From an uncultured Bacteroides sp. (GTDB lineage: Bacteria > Bacteroidota > Bacteroidia > Bacteroidales > Bacteroidaceae), in contig CABMPP010000052.1 in the NCBI GenBank assembly GCA_902388495.1, forward strand, positions 1 to 15,237: DNA of 15,237 bases, written 5' to 3'. Shown piece after piece: positions 13,218 to 15,237 of this stretch. The translations under genes and the position numbers were made by a program. The stretch's first letter is position 1; each line of letters opens with the position of its first letter. The notes under the pieces are model-generated. The model saw only the letters and a list, made by a program, of their open reading frames with translations, was not told the DNA's origin and did not search any database.

Positions 13218-15143
13218 ATGAATTACGGATATGTAAAAGTAGCGGCGGCTGTGCCCCGTGTCAAGGTGGCGGACTGTAAGTTCAATGCCGGACAAATTGA
13301 AAAAGAGATTATTATAGCCGACGGAAAAGGTGTACAGGTTATTGCCTTTCCAGAGTTGTGCATCACCGGATATACATGTGGCGATCTTTTTGCCCAGCAA
13401 CTCCTGCTTGAGGAGGCGGAAATGGGATTGATACAAATCCTGAATAATACACGCCAGTTGGACATCATCTCGATATTGGGTATGCCCGTTGCCTTGAACG
13501 GTTCTTTGCTGAACACGGCAGTTGTCATTCAGAAGGGAAAAGTGCTGGGTGTGGTTCCTAAGACCTATCTTCCCAATTACAAGGAGTTTTATGAGAAGCG
13601 TTGGTTCACTTCCGCTTGCGAGGTGTCTGAAAACAGTGTGCGCCTTTGTGGGCAGATTATTCCGATGGGAAGGAACTTGCTTTTCGAGACGGCAGATACT
13701 ACGTTCGGCATAGAGATATGCGAGGATTTGTGGGCGCCTATTCCTCCGAGTTCTGCACTTGCCTTGCAGGGGGCGGAGATTCTGTTCAATCTTTCGGCCG
13801 ATAATGAAGGTATCGGGAAGCACAGTTATTTACGTTCGCTCATCAGTCAGCAATCGGCACGCTGCATTGCGGGATATGTTTTCAGCTCGTGCGGCTTTGG
13901 CGAATCGACTACGGATGTGGTGTTTGCAGGTAACGGATTGATTTATGAGAACGGTACGTTGCTGGCAGCAAGTGAGCGTTTCTCTTTTGAAGAACAGGTG
14001 GTGATCAGTGAGATAGACGTGGAACATCTGCGTACGGAGCGCCGGGTGAATACTACATTCGCCGCATGCCGGGCAAATTGTGCGTCGGAGCTTCCGGTAC
14101 GCATCTCGACGGAATATGTCAATAGCAAGGACTTGAACCTGACCCGTAGCTTTGAGCCGCATCCGTTTGTACCGCAAGGACCTATGCTGGATGAGCGGTG
14201 CGAGGAAATATTCTCCATTCAAGTGTCCGGCCTGGCGCAGCGCCTGGTGCATACGCAGGCCAAGAGTGCAGTGGTCGGCATTTCCGGCGGACTGGACTCT
14301 ACGTTGGCGCTGCTTGTGTGCGTAAAGACTTTCGATAAATTGGGCTGGTCGCGCAAAGGCATTATCGGTGTAACGATGCCGGGCTTTGGAACGACCGACC
14401 GTACTCATACCAATGCCATCGACTTGATGAATTCTCTTGGAGTGACTGTTCGTGAGGTCAGTATCAAGGAGGCGTGTATTCAGCATTTCAAAGATATAGA
14501 CCATGACATCAATGTGCACGATGTTGTTTATGAGAATTCGCAGGCGCGCGAGCGTACTCAGATTCTGATGGATATTGCCAATCAGACGTGGGGCATGGTT
14601 ATCGGTACGGGTGATCTTTCGGAACTTGCATTGGGATGGGCTACTTATAATGGTGACCACATGTCTATGTACGGTGTGAACGGCAGTATTCCTAAGACAC
14701 TGGTGAAACATCTTGTCAAGTGGGTGGCAGAGAATAATGTGGACGATGCTTCGCGTGCTACGTTGCTCGATATTGTAGATACGCCTATCAGCCCGGAACT
14801 TATTCCGGCAGATGAAGACGGGAATATCCGGCAGATTACGGAAGACCTGGTTGGTCCGTACGAACTTCATGACTTTTTCCTTTATTATTTCCTGCGTTGC
14901 GGTTTCCGTCCTTCCAAAATCTTCTTCCTGGCGGCACGCACTTTCAAGGGGACTTATGACGAGGAGACTATCAAGAAATGGTTGCAGACGTTCTGCCGCC
15001 GCTTTTTCAACCAGCAGTTCAAGCGTTCTTGTCTGCCCGACGGGCCGAAGGTGGGAAGTATTTCCATCAGTCCGCGCGGTGATTGGAGAATGCCGAGCGA
15101 TGCTTCATCGGAGATGTGGTTGAAGGAGGTTGAGGGGCTTTGA
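13218..15143 (+). CDS. nadE: glutamine-dependent NAD+ synthetase
   Basis: A 641-residue cytoplasmic two-domain enzyme that amidates nicotinic acid adenine dinucleotide to NAD+ using ATP and ammonia drawn from glutamine. The N-terminal glutaminase (nitrilase/CN-hydrolase fold, about 5-290) carries the Glu-Lys-Cys triad as E46 (FPELCITGY), K115 (PKTYLPNY) and C168 (GIEICEDLW). The C-terminal synthetase domain (about 325-640) has the ATP pyrophosphatase loop SGGLDS at 356-361, the GTGDLSELALGW segment at 463-474, and the conserved YNGDHMSMYGVNGSIPKTLV. The length is typical for the glutamine-using class and no key residue is missing. It stands alone, divergent from the histidine kinase, with its own promoter. 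Confidence 0.96.
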   Translation: MNYGYVKVAAAVPRVKVADCKFNAGQIEKEIIIADGKGVQVIAFPELCITGYTCGDLFAQQLLLEEAEMGLIQILNNTRQLDIISILGMPVALNGSLLNTAVVIQKGKVLGVVPKTYLPNYKEFYEKRWFTSACEVSENSVRLCGQIIPMGRNLLFETADTTFGIEICEDLWAPIPPSSALALQGAEILFNLSADNEGIGKHSYLRSLISQQSARCIAGYVFSSCGFGESTTDVVFAGNGLIYENGTLLAASERFSFEEQVVISEIDVEHLRTERRVNTTFAACRANCASELPVRISTEYVNSKDLNLTRSFEPHPFVPQGPMLDERCEEIFSIQVSGLAQRLVHTQAKSAVVGISGGLDSTLALLVCVKTFDKLGWSRKGIIGVTMPGFGTTDRTHTNAIDLMNSLGVTVREVSIKEACIQHFKDIDHDINVHDVVYENSQARERTQILMDIANQTWGMVIGTGDLSELALGWATYNGDHMSMYGVNGSIPKTLVKHLVKWVAENNVDDASRATLLDIVDTPISPELIPADEDGNIRQITEDLVGPYELHDFFLYYFLRCGFRPSKIFFLAARTFKGTYDEETIKKWLQTFCRRFFNQQFKRSCLPDGPKVGSISISPRGDWRMPSDASSEMWLKEVEGL

Positions 15144-15159
15144 TAAATGGGAATTTACG

Positions 15160-15216
15160 GAGTATCTCAAATTCCTCCGCCTGAAAGGGGAGGTGCCCGT
15201 AGGGCGGAGGGGTTTC
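15160..15216 (+). repeat. G/C-rich dispersed intergenic repeat, right copy
   Basis: It starts GAGTATCTCAAA and contains a hairpin whose arms CCTCCGCC (15174-15181) and GGCGGAGG (15203-15210) pair perfectly around a 21-nt loop. It begins 17 nt after the nadE stop codon and matches the repeat at 10-65 in inverted orientation. It probably acts as a 3' end or terminator structure for nadE, though no T-run longer than TTT follows. Confidence 0.78.
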
Positions 15217-15237
15217 ACATCCGAAGGGACTTGCACA

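Noticed and set aside
13830..14870. Long - strand open frame (346 codons) inside nadE
   Set aside because: Antisense to a complete NAD synthetase with all catalytic motifs; composition is not protein-like.
10..15216. Composite transposon bounded by inverted repeats
   Set aside because: No transposase or target-site duplication is visible, the interior contains core genes (prmA, nadE), and the repeats themselves are hairpin-forming intergenic elements.

Overview
The window looks like chromosomal DNA of a gut Bacteroides or a close relative in the Bacteroidales. The reasons are Bacteroidetes-type promoters (a TAnnTTTG -7 box, sometimes with a TTTG box near -33), weak or absent Shine-Dalgarno sequences, and typical protein families: paired FtsX-like permeases, an OmpP1-type barrel, an ECF sigma/anti-sigma pair, a rubrerythrin with an N-terminal rubredoxin domain, and a two-domain NAD synthetase. 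No tRNA, rRNA, CRISPR array, transposase or phage gene was found.

Layout. Positions 1-575 hold no convincing gene but are rich in structure: a G/C-rich dispersed repeat, an 82-bp imperfect hairpin, a 24-bp tandem duplication, and a possible sigma-54 promoter with two upstream dyads. Two FtsX/MacB-type permease genes follow (576-3158, + strand), with no ATPase gene in view. A block of 8-bp repeats in both orientations separates them from the convergent prmA gene (3233-4075, - strand). prmA and the next operon diverge across a 238-bp region containing a perfect 20-bp palindrome. That operon (4314-7422, +) encodes a secreted Gly/Trp/His- and Ser/Arg-rich protein of unknown function and an OmpP1/FadL-like outer-membrane barrel, and it ends at a strong hairpin terminator.

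From 13080 back to 7543 all genes are on the - strand, in three groups. The first is an orphan sensor histidine kinase with a large periplasmic domain. The second is a PerR-like Fur-family repressor followed by a rubredoxin-first (reverse) rubrerythrin, which fits a peroxide-defence module. The third is a compact four-gene operon of ECF sigma factor, one-TM putative anti-sigma factor, small secreted protein and outer-membrane barrel, which looks like a self-contained envelope-sensing regulon. The last gene, glutamine-dependent nadE (13218-15143, +), diverges from the kinase. The window ends in a second copy of the opening repeat in the opposite orientation.

The points most worth a second look are the sigma-54-like architecture before the permeases, the Per-box-like 7-1-7 dyad in the perR leader with a 25-bp tandem repeat before the rubrerythrin gene, the 20-bp palindrome upstream of the Ser/Arg-rich protein, and the sigma/anti-sigma/secreted protein/barrel operon. 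No clearly new multi-gene system is proven by the sequence alone.
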